48,460 nt of DNA from CAWEHT01 sp963808455 (lineage in GTDB: Bacteria > Chloroflexota > Anaerolineae > CG2-30-64-16). The notes beneath the pieces are model-generated. The model worked only from the letters and a program-made list of their open reading frames with translations, ran no database searches and was not told the origin of the DNA. Location: NCBI GenBank assembly GCA_963808455.1, contig CAWEHT010000218.1, forward strand, positions 1-48,460. Reading direction: 5' to 3'. Both the position numbers and the translations under genes were made by a program. Shown in pieces: positions 37,760 through 46,910 of the stretch; the stretch's first letter is position 1, and each line of letters begins with the position of its first letter.

Positions 37760-37788
37760 TTGATAATGTAGGCAAGTTACGTTAGAAT
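37760..37788 (+). promoter_or_regulatory. Promoter for the 37835 gene
   Basis: TTGATA (37760-37765), 17-base spacer, TAGAAT (37783-37788). It overlaps the in-frame ATG at 37787, which therefore is probably not the translation start. Confidence 0.6.
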
Positions 37789-37834
37789 GGTTGCCGGAAG
37801 GGATGTTTATGCAAACCATTGGAGCCGATGGGAC

Positions 37835-38320
37835 GTGTTAGAATCGGACTTCGCCGCCGACATCATCGAGCAGGTCACGGCGCCCTTTCACTTTCTGCTC
37901 GACGAATACGGCTACCGGACCATCGCATGCCGGCTGTTTGCTAATGACGGCAACTGGATCGTGGTCCTGGAGTCAGCTTCTTGCGGCCGCTTGCTCGTCC
38001 TGCGCGACCGGGGCGAGATCATCGTGGCACTGGGCCCCCACGGTTCGCCGGTGAGCGCCACCGATGGGCGCTTGTTCGACATCGCTGTCGTGGTTGAGTA
38101 TCTGAGCCGCGGCCGGCATATGCTCGAGGCCCAGGTCGATGGCCAGGAAATAGAGCTGGCCCGCCTGGCCGGCATCCTGCAACCGTACATGGAACAGGTG
38201 CGAGAGCTATTTGCCGCGCCGGACCTTGGGGATGCCGAACTCGAGTTGGACCGCATCGGCACCCGCCGGGAAGAGGAGCTGTCCGCCACGGGCGGGGCAT
38301 CCCAGGTCCGCCGTAATTGA
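37835..38320 (+). CDS. Hypothetical protein, unknown function
   Basis: 161 residues from GTG 37835, chosen because the upstream ATG 37787 lies in the -10 element; the longer form would have 177 residues. No signal peptide or membrane helix. Mixed alpha/beta: a first half with alternating strands (YGYRTIACRLFANDGNWIVV, GRLLVLRDRGEIIVALGP) and a helical second half (EIELARLAGILQPYMEQVRE) ending in a charged tail. The pattern recalls small immunity-like or SMI1-type proteins but no motif confirms it. Its stop overlaps the -35 of the LCP gene promoter. Confidence 0.7.
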   Translation: MLESDFAADIIEQVTAPFHFLLDEYGYRTIACRLFANDGNWIVVLESASCGRLLVLRDRGEIIVALGPHGSPVSATDGRLFDIAVVVEYLSRGRHMLEAQVDGQEIELARLAGILQPYMEQVRELFAAPDLGDAELELDRIGTRREEELSATGGASQVRRN

Positions 38321-38344
38321 CCCCTTGCGAGAAAAAGCTATAAT
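38317..38344 (+). promoter_or_regulatory. Promoter for the LCP gene
   Basis: TTGACC (38317-38322), 16-base spacer, perfect TATAAT (38339-38344). The -35 hexamer overlaps the stop codon of the preceding gene. Confidence 0.75.
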
Positions 38345-38381
38345 ATTCGTCGCATCCCCGCTGACGTCAGCCGGGGAGAGC

Positions 38382-39989
38382 ATGGCTGGGGCTGGCCCCC
38401 TGGCGGGAATCTACCGGGCCAGGCAAAGAAAGCAGGCACGACAGCACATGCGACGACCTCGTAGTGTTCCTGTTGCACTTCGCCTCTCTTGGCGCCTGAC
38501 GGTCGCCGTTTTCCTGGCCGGGTTGTTGATAGGGTTGCTGGTGCTGGGTTGGAACCTGTGGCCGGCGCCGCCCCCGACGGTGCGCCTTTCCGACCTCAGG
38601 CCCGGTGACCGTGACGCTTACCTGACCATGCTTGCGGGTTCGTTCGCGGTGGATCATAACCTGGCGCCGGCGCGATCCCAGCTGGCTAATTGGCCGGCCG
38701 GACAGCTGGCCTCCGACCTGGCCGACTCGGAGGCCAAGGCCGGGCCCGCCTCAGCGCAGACCACTCAGCTCCAGGCGCTGGCCGGCGCCCTCGGCATAAC
38801 CATGCCTGAGGGTGAGCTGGCCGCGGCGGCAACCGCTGCAGTGGGGCAGGTAGCGGACATCCTGCCGCTCGCCACCCGCGCGGCGCTGGCGACCCGGCTC
38901 GCCCTGGGCGACGTCCCCGGCGCCGACCTGCCCACCGACACGCCGGCTGTTGCCCTGGCCGTGACGAGCACAACCGGCGCGGTTACCGGCACAGCCGTGG
39001 CGGGCGAACTGGCGAGCGCAGCGACCCCGAACCCGCTCGACCCGACCGCCGGCACAGTCATATCCACCCCGACCCCGGCGCCACCGGCCGCGCCGGTCGA
39101 TCTGTCCCAGACCGAAAACATCCTCATTCTAGGGACAGATTACCGCCCTGGCGCTCCGAACTGGCGCACCGACACCATCATGGTCGTGGTCATCGACCAG
39201 GCCTCGGGGCGCGTGGGCGTCATCAGTGTGCCGCGCGACCTTTACGTCAATATCCCCACTTACGGCCAGGAGCGAATCAACGTGGCCGACTACGTGGGTG
39301 ACTCTACAGGCTATCCGGGCGGCGGCCCGGCGCTGGCCCAGCGCACGCTACTTCAGGTCCTTGGCATCCCGACGCAGCACTATGTGATCATCAAGCAAGA
39401 CGGGCTGGCCAGGCTGGTTGACACCCTCGGCGGTGTCAGCGTCAACCTGGATTGCCCGCTGTATGAGATGACCCCCGATCCTCATGTGCCCGGTGCCTAC
39501 GATCGCTGGTCGTTGCCCGCCGGCCCGAACCTGCTGGATGGCGCCAACGCCAAGAAATTCGTCACCTTCCGCGACATCCAGACCGATTTCGGCCGGCAGA
39601 GACGCCAGCAGCAGTTGCTCTGGGCCATTCGCAAACGCGTGCTGCAAGGTGACGTTCTTCCACGGATCCCCCAGCTGTGGGTGGCGCTGGGCGACACCTT
39701 CAGCACTGACTTGAGCCTGCCGCAGATCGTCGGTTTCGGCATGCTCGGCGTGCGCCTGCAACCGCAGGACATCCACGCCATGAACTTACAGAACTACGTC
39801 ACCAACTTCACAACGAGCGACGGTGCGAAGGTGCTGCTGCTCTCCAACCGGGCCCTCGTCCAGACCGCCATGAACCACCTGTTCGACCAGCCGCAGCTTG
39901 GCAACGTCAACCAGGCCGAGGCCAGCGCAGGCAAATGCCCGCCCCCGCCCCCTGGCTTCAAGAACCTGAGCCCGACCACAACGCCCTGA
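38382..39989 (+). CDS. LytR-CpsA-Psr (LCP) family cell-envelope transferase
   Basis: Intact, 535 residues from ATG 38382 (GGGGAG three bases upstream); ATG 38448 is an alternative. Cytosolic basic start, one helix (RLTVAVFLAGLLIGLLVLGW), and an outer region of about 170 residues with a helical domain and a Thr/Pro linker. The LCP domain follows: NILILGTDYRP, WRTDTIMVVVIDQASGRVGV, ISVPRDLYVNIP with the catalytic-type Asp/Arg residues, INVADYVG, LDGANAKKFVTFRDIQTDFG and RQRRQQQLLWAI. LCP enzymes attach undecaprenyl-linked glycopolymers to the cell wall or to proteins. The extra N-terminal outer domain is not part of the core family. Confidence 0.92.
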   Translation: MAGAGPLAGIYRARQRKQARQHMRRPRSVPVALRLSWRLTVAVFLAGLLIGLLVLGWNLWPAPPPTVRLSDLRPGDRDAYLTMLAGSFAVDHNLAPARSQLANWPAGQLASDLADSEAKAGPASAQTTQLQALAGALGITMPEGELAAAATAAVGQVADILPLATRAALATRLALGDVPGADLPTDTPAVALAVTSTTGAVTGTAVAGELASAATPNPLDPTAGTVISTPTPAPPAAPVDLSQTENILILGTDYRPGAPNWRTDTIMVVVIDQASGRVGVISVPRDLYVNIPTYGQERINVADYVGDSTGYPGGGPALAQRTLLQVLGIPTQHYVIIKQDGLARLVDTLGGVSVNLDCPLYEMTPDPHVPGAYDRWSLPAGPNLLDGANAKKFVTFRDIQTDFGRQRRQQQLLWAIRKRVLQGDVLPRIPQLWVALGDTFSTDLSLPQIVGFGMLGVRLQPQDIHAMNLQNYVTNFTTSDGAKVLLLSNRALVQTAMNHLFDQPQLGNVNQAEASAGKCPPPPPGFKNLSPTTTP

Positions 39990-39994
39990 CCTGC

Positions 39995-40220
39995 TTAGCC
40001 GCGCCGCCCAGCGGGCGAGGTTGGGCCGAGGCCCTCCACCTCCATGTCCTCCGGCAGCTCGGCCTGGCCACGGCTGCTGCCTCCCCCGTAACCCAGCCTG
40101 CGCCCGTGGTTCGACGATCTGGTCATCAAGCTGGCCGGCCGTCTTGCCTTCGACCTGCGTGGCCAGGCTCAAGCCCCTCACGACTCGATAGGAGACCATG
40201 AGACCCTCCACATACCCCAT
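39995..40220 (-). CDS. Doubtful small minus-strand gene or gene remnant
   Basis: A minus-strand frame from 40220 (or ATG 40199: MVSYRVVRGLSLATQVEGK) continues after one presumed base shift near 40080 into RGQAELPEDMEVEGL and stops at 39995-39997. Composition looks protein-like, but the piece is short, has no recognised family and no clear ribosome-binding site. The rest of the 39990-40450 gap holds only the promoter at 40319 and a leader of about 120 bases. Confidence 0.25.
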
Positions 40221-40318
40221 CTATGCTTGCACGGATAGCCGGGGCCTGTTGGAATTAGGGCATTCAAAGATCGCGTGAAAAGTACCGATAACTACACCAT
40301 TCTTCTCACATCAAACTG

Positions 40319-40324
40319 TATAAT
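40319..40324 (+). promoter_or_regulatory. TATAAT element for the LPXTG-protein gene
   Basis: Perfect TATAAT preceded by TG. No good -35 hexamer at the right distance. Transcription from here would give an untranslated leader of about 120 bases before ATG 40451, containing a small AGCGC/GCGCT hairpin. Confidence 0.5.
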
Positions 40325-40450
40325 TTCTGTAGTCGGATGCCAGCTAACGATAGCGCAAAGCGCTCATGGAACCCTGCAGCAAGTGGTCAGCACCCTGGGC
40401 AGTCGCTCTCAGTCAACGCTGGATCGCAAGTAGATTATGGAGGTAGCCAG

Positions 40451-41113
40451 ATGCGAAGCAGAACCTTACGTCTCGCCGGGCTGGTCCCGGCGGCCGTACT
40501 TATCGTCATGTTGTTTGTTGCGCCGGCCTATGCGCAGCAGTCGTACTCATCCGGTTGGTATACGCTGGGGCCAGGGCAGACGGTGGAGTGGGACATGACC
40601 TATCCCGGTAGCAGCAGTCCCACCATTGCGAGCACGCTCGATGTCGCCCAGAGCCCCATGAATGCGATCAGGGTTGCCGTATACACCGACGCTCAGTGGC
40701 AGCAACTGGCCGCAGGGCAGTCGCCGACCCCCATCGGCTACGGCACCCAGATGCGCGACACGAACAACAACCTGACCTATGGCGGCGATCTCCTGTGGCA
40801 GGTGGGCACCCCTTACGGCGGCCTCTACCACCTGCAGTTCACTAATACCACCCAGCAGCCCGCCTACTATCACGTCATGCTGACGGGCCTCGGCGCTATC
40901 ACGCCTTACTCGACGTCGCTGGTTGGGCAGCCGGGCACAACCCCGGCCACTTCACCAGCCATGGCAGAAGCGGCACCGAGCAGCTCGACAGCATCGCAGG
41001 CGCCGAGCACGCTGCCCGTGACGGGCGGTTCAGCGGCCCTGGGCGCGTTGTTGGCTGCCGGCCTGGCGCTGCTCGCCGGCGGCTTCATGGTCAAGAGGCT
41101 GCGCGTAAGTTAA
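40451..41113 (+). CDS. Secreted protein with LPXTG-type C-terminal sorting signal
   Basis: 220 residues. ATG 40451 follows GGAGGT. Signal peptide MRSRTLRLAGLVPAAVLIVM cut after AYA (residue 28). The mature domain of about 130 residues is beta-rich: WYTLGPGQTVEWDMTYPG, VYTDAQWQQLAAGQ, YGGDLLWQVGTPYGGLYHLQ and FTNTTQQPAYYHVMLTG. A Ser/Thr/Pro linker leads to LPVTG (residues 188-192), a hydrophobic helix and the tail KRLRVS, a complete sortase signal layout. Anchoring through sortase is inferred; no sortase gene is in the window. The next gene is a paralogue. Confidence 0.82.
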   Translation: MRSRTLRLAGLVPAAVLIVMLFVAPAYAQQSYSSGWYTLGPGQTVEWDMTYPGSSSPTIASTLDVAQSPMNAIRVAVYTDAQWQQLAAGQSPTPIGYGTQMRDTNNNLTYGGDLLWQVGTPYGGLYHLQFTNTTQQPAYYHVMLTGLGAITPYSTSLVGQPGTTPATSPAMAEAAPSSSTASQAPSTLPVTGGSAALGALLAAGLALLAGGFMVKRLRVS

Positions 41114-41169
41114 GACAGTCGGGCGTCCCCAGGGTATTTCCTAACCGGGCCGCCCGCCGGATGATATCG

Positions 41170-41198
41170 GGCACCCCAAGCCTGAAGCTCGGGGTGCC
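41170..41198 (+). terminator. Hairpin between the two paralogues
   Basis: Stem GGCACCCC (41170-41177) / GGGGTGCC (41191-41198) extended by an inner AGC/GCT pairing across one mismatch. It lies 57 bases after the LPXTG gene stop. The stem sequence resembles the hairpin at 1950-1980. Confidence 0.55.
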
Positions 41199-41392
41199 TG
41201 CCAAAATGCTATATTGGGCAAGTCGTTGGTCCGTCGAGCTGGCCCCGTTACTTCAGCGGCGGTTCGGATATCTGCCAGTCTCGTTCAAGGGCGCCACGAT
41301 CGTAATGACGTACCTTGGCGCCATGGTCCCCCCCACACAGCGCGGTTCGGCCATACCCTTTGCTCAACCCTTATCTTTCGGGAGGTATCCAA

Positions 41393-42088
41393 ATGCGAAA
41401 CAGGGCACTGCGGATCACCGGATTGGTTGCAGCAGCCATGGTCGTCGCGGCCGTGACGGTTGCACCAGCGTACGCACAGACGTACGCATCGAGTTGGTAC
41501 ACGCTCGCACCAGGGCAATACACCGAGTGGGATCTGATCTACCCTGGCAACGGCAATCCGACCTCCAATAACACGGCGACGGTCGATGTGTCTGAGGTGC
41601 CAACAGGGGCCATCGGCTTCAAGGTCTTCACCGATGCCCAGTGGAAGCAACTGGCATCCGGGCAGACTGTTACAGAAATCGGCGACGGTACCCAGTCGCG
41701 CGACTCGAACAACAACCTCCTCTACAACGGCGACCTGTTGTGGCAGGCAGGCACGCCTCAGGGCGGCCTCTATCATATCCAGTTCTATAACGGTACCGTG
41801 CAGCCCGCCCAGTTTCGCGTGTCGCTGACCGGCGTGGGAACAATCTACCCTTACGCAGGGTCAGCCGGCCCAGCCCCATATTACTATGGCACACCGTACG
41901 TGCAGGCTCAGCCGACTTACTATTACGGCCCTGTGGAAGCCCCGGCGTCGCCCGTGCAGGGGATGCCGTATGCCCCGTCGTACGCAGGGGCCTATACATC
42001 ACGCTTCGCCCCGCGCATTGGTTTGCCGTTCGCCAGGGGCTATGCCTGGCCGTGGTTGGGCTGGTTGCGGTTCTGGGGCACCCGTTGA
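41393..42088 (+). CDS. Secreted paralogue of the LPXTG protein, Tyr/Pro-rich tail, no sorting signal
   Basis: 231 residues. ATG 41393 follows GGAGGT with almost the same leader bases as the gene at 40451. Signal peptide MRNRALRITGLVAAAMVVAA cut after AYA at the same position. The mature domain repeats the paralogue pattern (WYTLAPGQYTEWDLIYPG, VFTDAQWKQLASGQ, NGDLLWQAGTPQGGLYHIQF). Instead of LPXTG and helix it ends in a Tyr/Pro/Gly/Ala-rich segment (YYYGTPYVQAQPTYYYGPVE) and WPWLGWLRFWGTR. Probably a released or non-covalently bound surface protein produced by tandem duplication. Function unknown. The DinB-like gene starts two bases after its stop. Confidence 0.8.
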   Translation: MRNRALRITGLVAAAMVVAAVTVAPAYAQTYASSWYTLAPGQYTEWDLIYPGNGNPTSNNTATVDVSEVPTGAIGFKVFTDAQWKQLASGQTVTEIGDGTQSRDSNNNLLYNGDLLWQAGTPQGGLYHIQFYNGTVQPAQFRVSLTGVGTIYPYAGSAGPAPYYYGTPYVQAQPTYYYGPVEAPASPVQGMPYAPSYAGAYTSRFAPRIGLPFARGYAWPWLGWLRFWGTR

Positions 42089-42090
42089 CA

Positions 42091-42582
42091 ATGAGCAGCA
42101 TTGATGCGGCGACCAGGCAGCAATTGGTGGCCCTGCTGCGAGGGGGGCACGCTCATATGACGTTCGAGGAGGCCGTGGCCGGCTTCCCACCTGAGCGCAT
42201 CAACGATACGCCGCCGAACGTTGACTACTCGCCATGGCACCTGCTGGAGCACATTCGCCTGTCCCAGCGCGACATCCTGGACTTCATCCGCGAGGCTCAG
42301 TACACCGCACGGAACTGGCCGGCCGATTATTGGCCCGCTCCTTCGGCACGAGCCGATGGTGCCGGTTGGGAACGCACGGTTGGGGCCTTCCTGGACGACC
42401 GGGCGGCGCTGGAAGCGATCGTGGTCGATCCGGAGGTTCACTTGCTCGCGCCACTGCGCGGGGACGAGTCCTATACCGTCATGCGCGAGGTGTTACTCGT
42501 GGCCGATCACACGGCGTACCATACCGGCGAGTTTGCCATCTTGCGCCAGGTGATGGGCACCTGGCCTGCCGGCAGGAAATAG
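42091..42582 (+). CDS. DinB/YfiT-like four-helix metal-binding protein
   Basis: Intact, 163 residues. DinB_2-type bundle: LVALLRGGHAHMTFEEAVAG, the first metal His in WHLLEHIRLSQRDIL, and the last helix pair ADHTAYHTGEFAILRQVMG with the other His ligands. Members of this superfamily are putative thiol- or metal-dependent transferases (bacillithiol or mycothiol type) or stress proteins; the activity is not predictable. It starts two bases after the preceding secreted-protein gene, an unusual partner. Confidence 0.85.
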   Translation: MSSIDAATRQQLVALLRGGHAHMTFEEAVAGFPPERINDTPPNVDYSPWHLLEHIRLSQRDILDFIREAQYTARNWPADYWPAPSARADGAGWERTVGAFLDDRAALEAIVVDPEVHLLAPLRGDESYTVMREVLLVADHTAYHTGEFAILRQVMGTWPAGRK

Positions 42583-42592
42583 GGAGCAAGAA

Positions 42593-42624
42593 GCAGGGCC
42601 CTGGTTCTACTTTCGGGGCCCTGC
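42593..42624 (+). terminator. Hairpin after the DinB-like gene
   Basis: GCAGGGCCC (42593-42601) / GGGCCCTGC (42616-42624) with a 14-base loop, ten bases after the stop. No T tract. The remaining gap to 42877 contains only the promoter at 42807. Confidence 0.55.
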
Positions 42625-42806
42625 CCGCGCCACCTATCGCGCCGGGGCCGCAACCTTCCCGTGGCGCTCAGGTTCATGGAGTCGCTGGTGCTGCTGGGCA
42701 CGATCGCCATGATGCCCCGGTCGCGGTGCCCCTCAAGCAGCAGGTTCATGGCTCTCAAGAGATTCCGTGGGCCTGGTCCCTATGGGCAGATGCCCCAAAG
42801 CTCCTC

Positions 42807-42834
42807 TTTACAGATTCCGCGCAGACGTTATGAT
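42807..42834 (+). promoter_or_regulatory. Promoter for the PAC2 gene
   Basis: TTTACA (42807-42812), 16-base spacer, TATGAT (42829-42834); transcription would start near 42841, ahead of ATG 42877. Confidence 0.6.
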
Positions 42835-42876
42835 AAGTATGAGAATACGACGCGTCGGGTACAGGATGGTGTCAGG

Positions 42877-43807
42877 ATGGAAGATCCGATCGAGCTCTGG
42901 GAACGGCCTGTGGCCGAGCAAACCTCCATGATCGCGGGGTGGCACCAATGGGCAGATGCGGGTTGGGTCTCATCGGGGCTGCCCGAGTATCTTGTGAAGC
43001 ACCTGAAGGCGCGCCACATCGGACGCCTGCGGCCGGAAGGGTTTTACCTCTTTCAACTGCCGGGGATGCACGACCTGCTCCGGCCGCACATCAAGCTCCT
43101 GGAAGGCTATCGCGCCGAGCTCAGGCAGCCACAGGACCTGATCCATTACTGGAGCGAAGAGGGCCGGGCGCTCGTCATCTTCCTGGGCGACGAGCCACAC
43201 CTCAATGCCGAGGCGTATGCCGATGCCTTTTTTGGCGTAGCGAGCGCGCTGGGTGTAACCCGCGTGGCCACCGTAGGTGGCGTGTACGCGCCCGTGCCTT
43301 TCGACAAAAGCCGCAATATCTCTTGCACGTACAGCCTACCCCGCCTCAAGAAGGAGCTGGTAAAATACGAGGTCAATTTCTCCGGCTACGAGGGCGGCGC
43401 GACGATCGGCACCTACCTGCTCGACCGCGCCGAAGGGTTGGGGATCGAATACCTGTCGCTCAACGCCATGGTTCCACTCTACGACCTGTCTCAATTGTCC
43501 AGTGGCCTACAAGGCCTGGGGATTGAAAACGACTACAAGGCCTGGCACGACCTGATGGGGCGCCTGAACCATATGTTCGACCTTGGCCTGGATCTGACCG
43601 ACCTGCGCCAGCGGAGCGACGCGACCGTAGAGGCCATGGCCACCCGTGTGCGCCAGCTCGAGAACGCGGACCCGCAACTTCACCTGCGCGAGTACCTGGC
43701 TCGCCTGGACGCCGAGTTCACCGAACGCAGATTTCGCGCCGCTCAGCGACGTCTGGGAAAACGAGCTGGAGGACTTGTTCGGAGACGAGCCCTCCGGCGC
43801 AGGCTGA
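42877..43807 (+). CDS. PAC2-family protein, one frame break
   Basis: About 309 residues of the PAC2 (proteasome assembly chaperone 2-like) fold. ATG 42877 is chosen because family similarity begins at ELWERPVAEQTSMIAGWHQW and the promoter excludes upstream starts. Typical stretches are DAGWVSSGLPEYLVKHL, ALVIFLGDEPHLNAEAYADA, VTRVATVGGVYAPVP, FSGYEGGATIGTYLLDRAEG and IEYLSLNAMVPLYD. The frame breaks near 43730; the natural C-terminus is APLSDVWENELEDLFGDE, ending at 43805-43807. Bacterial members have no proven role; some occur with proteasome or ATP-dependent protease genes, none of which are visible here. It ends 15 bases before the histidine kinase. Confidence 0.85.
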
Positions 43808-43822
43808 GAGAGCATCAGGAGG

Positions 43823-46750
43823 ATGACCATCGATACAGATCCCCAATCCGGGCCGGAAGCAAGCGAGGCCGGCCTGGACTACCGCGCACTGGTGGAGCAG
43901 GTACCGGCCGCGATATACATTGCGGCGCTCGACGCCACGGGGAGTACAATTTATCAGGGCCCGCGTATCAGCGAAATCACCGGACACCAGGCGAGCGACT
44001 ACGTCGCCGACCCACACCTCTGGCTCGATTCGGTCCATCACGATGACCGCCGGGCGGTCTTGCGTGCTCTCAGGGCCGCGCAGGAGCACGGGCGCGAGTT
44101 TCACACCGAATATCGCGTCCTGGCTGCCGGCGGGCGCGTGGTGTGGGTCAGCGATGACGCGGTCATCGTCCGGGATGCCGCCGGCCGTCCCATCTGCCTC
44201 CACGGGCTGGTTCGCGACATCACGGCGCAGAAGGCCGCCGACGAGGCGCGGGCGGCAGCCGAGGGGGCCTACCGCAACGAGCTCGAGAGGCGCGTGGCGG
44301 AGCGGACCGTGGAACTCGAGCTGGCCAACCTCAAGCTGAAGAGCGAACTGGCGGTGCGCCGGCAGGCCGAGGCCGCGGAACGCGAGCATCGCCTCTTCGC
44401 CGAAGCGCTCAGCGAAACGGTAGCGGCGCTGACAGGCACCCTCGACTTCGGCGAGCTGTTGGACCGCATCCACACCTCCGCCCGATCCGTGGTGCCGCAT
44501 GAGGCCGCCACCATCATGTTGTGCGAAGCGGGCGTGGCCATCGTGGCGCGGTCCTACGGGCACCGGCACTCGCCGGAAGGCAGGAAACTGGTCGTCGCCG
44601 AGCAGGTTGGTTTGCGACAGATGGCAACCACCGGCCGGCCGTTGATCGTCGCGGACACTCGGGACAAGGCCGGTTGGGCCATCGAACCCGGCGAGCCCTG
44701 GGCCCGCTCGTACCTTGGGGCGCCCATCTTCTCCCAGGGACAGGTCGCAGGCTTTATCGGCCTGCTGGGCGCCGAGCCCGGTGCCTTCACCCAGGCGCAA
44801 GCCGAATGGCTGCTGGCGTTCGCCGGCCAGGCAGGCATCGCCATCCAGAATGCCAGGCTATTCGACGAGCTACGCAGGCAGGCCCGGGAGATGGAAATCG
44901 TCTCAAGCGTCGCACTGGCCAGCGTGGCCGGCGAATCGTTCGATGAGATCGTGGCCCGCGCTACACAGGACCTGCGCCAGCTCTGGCCGAAAGCCGCCCT
45001 CGGGTTCCTGTTTGTCGAGGCCGGGCAGAGCACCCTGCGCATGCATCCCTCCTACTTCGGCGCGGCCCCGGATATCGTGGCCAGAACCCGCATTCCTTTG
45101 GGGCAGGGGCTTATCGGCTGGGCCGCCCTGGAGCGTAAGCCGGCGTGGTCGGCGGACGTCGCGGCCGACCCGCGCTACCTGGCCATCCTGCCCGGTGTGG
45201 GCTGTGAGGCATGTGCGCCCTTGGTCGTCCATGATCGCTGCATCGGGGTGCTCAACGTGAGCAGTTTCGAGCCTGACGCGTTCCTGGCCCGGGACGTGCG
45301 CCTTTTGTGCACACTGGCCGGGCAGCTGGCCACCGTTTTCGAGCGGGCGCGCCTCGACGCCGAACTCGCCGCCGAGAGTGCTTCACTGGTACAACGGGTT
45401 GCGGAGCGCACCGCCGACCTCCGGATGGCAAACGACGAGCTGGCGGCGCCTCGCGTGCCAAGGACGAGTTCCTGGCGATCGTGAGCCACGAGCTGCGCAC
45501 ACCACTGCAATGCCATGCTGGGCTTGTCGGAGGCCATGCTTCAGGAAGTTTACGGGCCACTCGTCGAGCAGCAGGCGCGTGCCCTACAGATGCTCCACGA
45601 GAGTGGGAGCCACTTGCTGGACCTGATCAACGACGTCCTGGACCTCTCGCGCACCGAGGCGGGCAAGCTAGCGCTTCAGGTCCGCCCGGTCGGCGTAGAA
45701 GCCACTTGCCGGGCCAGCATCCAGATGATCGCGCAGCACACGACCCAGAAACATATCACGATCCGGCCCCAGTTCGACGAGCACGTGCAAGTGATACACG
45801 CCGATCAACGTCGCCTCAAGCAGATCCTGGTCAACTTATTGAGCAACGCCGTCAAGTTCACGCCTGAAGGCGGCACGATCGGGTTGACCGTGAAGGGCAG
45901 CACCGACCAGAAGATGGCCGAATTCACGGTATGGGATTCAGGCATCGGCATCGACGAAACGGATGCCGAGCGGCTGTTTCAGCCCTTTGTGCAGCTCGAC
46001 AGCTCGCTGTCGCGACAATACGAAGGCACCGGGCTGGGGCTGGCCCTGGTGCGCAGGCTGGCCGAGCTGCATGGCGGCTGGGTGGCGCTGGCCAGCCAGC
46101 CGGGGCAGGGCAGCCGCTTCACCGTGTCGCTGCCGTGGTGGCCAGCGCTGGAGGCCGAGGAGGGTATGCTGCCGCGCCGCGGCCACGGCGACGAGCCCAT
46201 CGTAGTAACCGAGCCATGGGCGGCCCCGCACCTGGCCAAAGGGGAAGACGGGGCACTCGAAAATGCGGTGGCCGCGGCGTTGCCTCTTTCCAGCGGGGGC
46301 GAAGGTTCCCGGCCGGTACGTCAGCAGGAGGGGAAGGCGGAGCGCCCGCAGGCGGCGGCCGAGCCGGGCGCCGTGACAGCGCCCTTGCTGTTGTTGGCGG
46401 ATGATAACGCGACCAGCATCGCGGCCATAGCCGACTACCTGGAATATGTGGGTTATCGCGTGGCCCAGGCTCGGAACGGACAGGAAGCCTGCACTTTGAG
46501 CCACGAGCTCCGCCCAGATCTCATCCTGATGGATGTGCAGATGCCCGGCATGGATGGCCTGGAGGCCATTCGACGTATCCGTTTGGACGGCGCCACGGCC
46601 ACGGTGCCCATTATCGCCTTGACGGCGTTGGCGATGCCCGGCGACCGCGAGCGCATCCTGGGATCCGGGGCCACCGCCTATCTGAGCAAGCCGGTGAGCC
46701 TGCGCGTGTTAGCCGAGACAACCGCCGCGCAGCTGCGCAACCGGCGATAG
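43823..46750 (+). CDS. Hybrid sensor histidine kinase/response regulator (PAS-GAF-GAF-HisKA-HATPase-REC), two frame breaks
   Basis: About 975 residues, soluble. PAS (residues ~18-135, VPAAIYIAALDATGS, HGLVRDITAQKAAD), coiled coil (~140-190), GAF (~195-345), GAF (~360-525), a short coiled coil, then the kinase. H-box FLAIVSHELRTPL (His codon 45487-45489), N-box NLLSNAVKFTPEGG, G1 DSGIGI, G2 GTGLGLAL. An Ala/Glu-rich linker leads to a C-terminal receiver with phospho-Asp in LILMDVQMPG (46532-46534). Frame breaks near 45455 and 45512 flank the H-box. AGGAGG directly abuts ATG 43823 with no spacer, so the start or its reading may be off. No membrane segment, so a cytosolic stimulus (redox, ligand or light) is likely. 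No output regulator nearby. Confidence 0.9.
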
Positions 46751-46758
46751 CCCATCGT

Positions 46759-46777
46759 CCCCGCAGTGCGTGCGGGG
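46759..46777 (+). terminator. Small hairpin after the kinase gene
   Basis: CCCCGCA (46759-46765), five-base loop, TGCGGGG (46771-46777), nine bases after the kinase stop and just before the large palindrome. Confidence 0.45.
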
Positions 46778-46791
46778 CACGGCGCGCACAC

Positions 46792-46839
46792 ACAAGAAGC
46801 TCCGCACGGCGGGCTAGCCCGCCGTGCGGAGCTTCTTGT
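46792..46839. terminator. 48-bp perfect palindrome between convergent genes
   Basis: Left half 46792-46815 is the exact reverse complement of 46816-46839. The outer arms are A-rich on the left and T-rich on the right, so it can end transcription in both directions between the plus-strand kinase and the minus-strand gene ending at 46911. Confidence 0.7.
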
Positions 46840-46910
46840 CTGGCTCGGCCTATCAAGCCTGCCTGGCCCAAAAGGCCCCTGACCTGATCAGACTGGCTCA
46901 GAGTGCCCGC

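Noticed and set aside
40325..40450. Cyclic-di-GMP-type riboswitch suggested by GCGCAAAGC in the leader
   Set aside because: Only the short core resembles the consensus; the later conserved GGTAGC...GGG part and the flanking stem are not found.
42640..42800. Reading frame upstream of the PAC2 gene as its N-terminus or as a separate gene
   Set aside because: It precedes the promoter at 42807-42834, has no family similarity and no ribosome-binding site.
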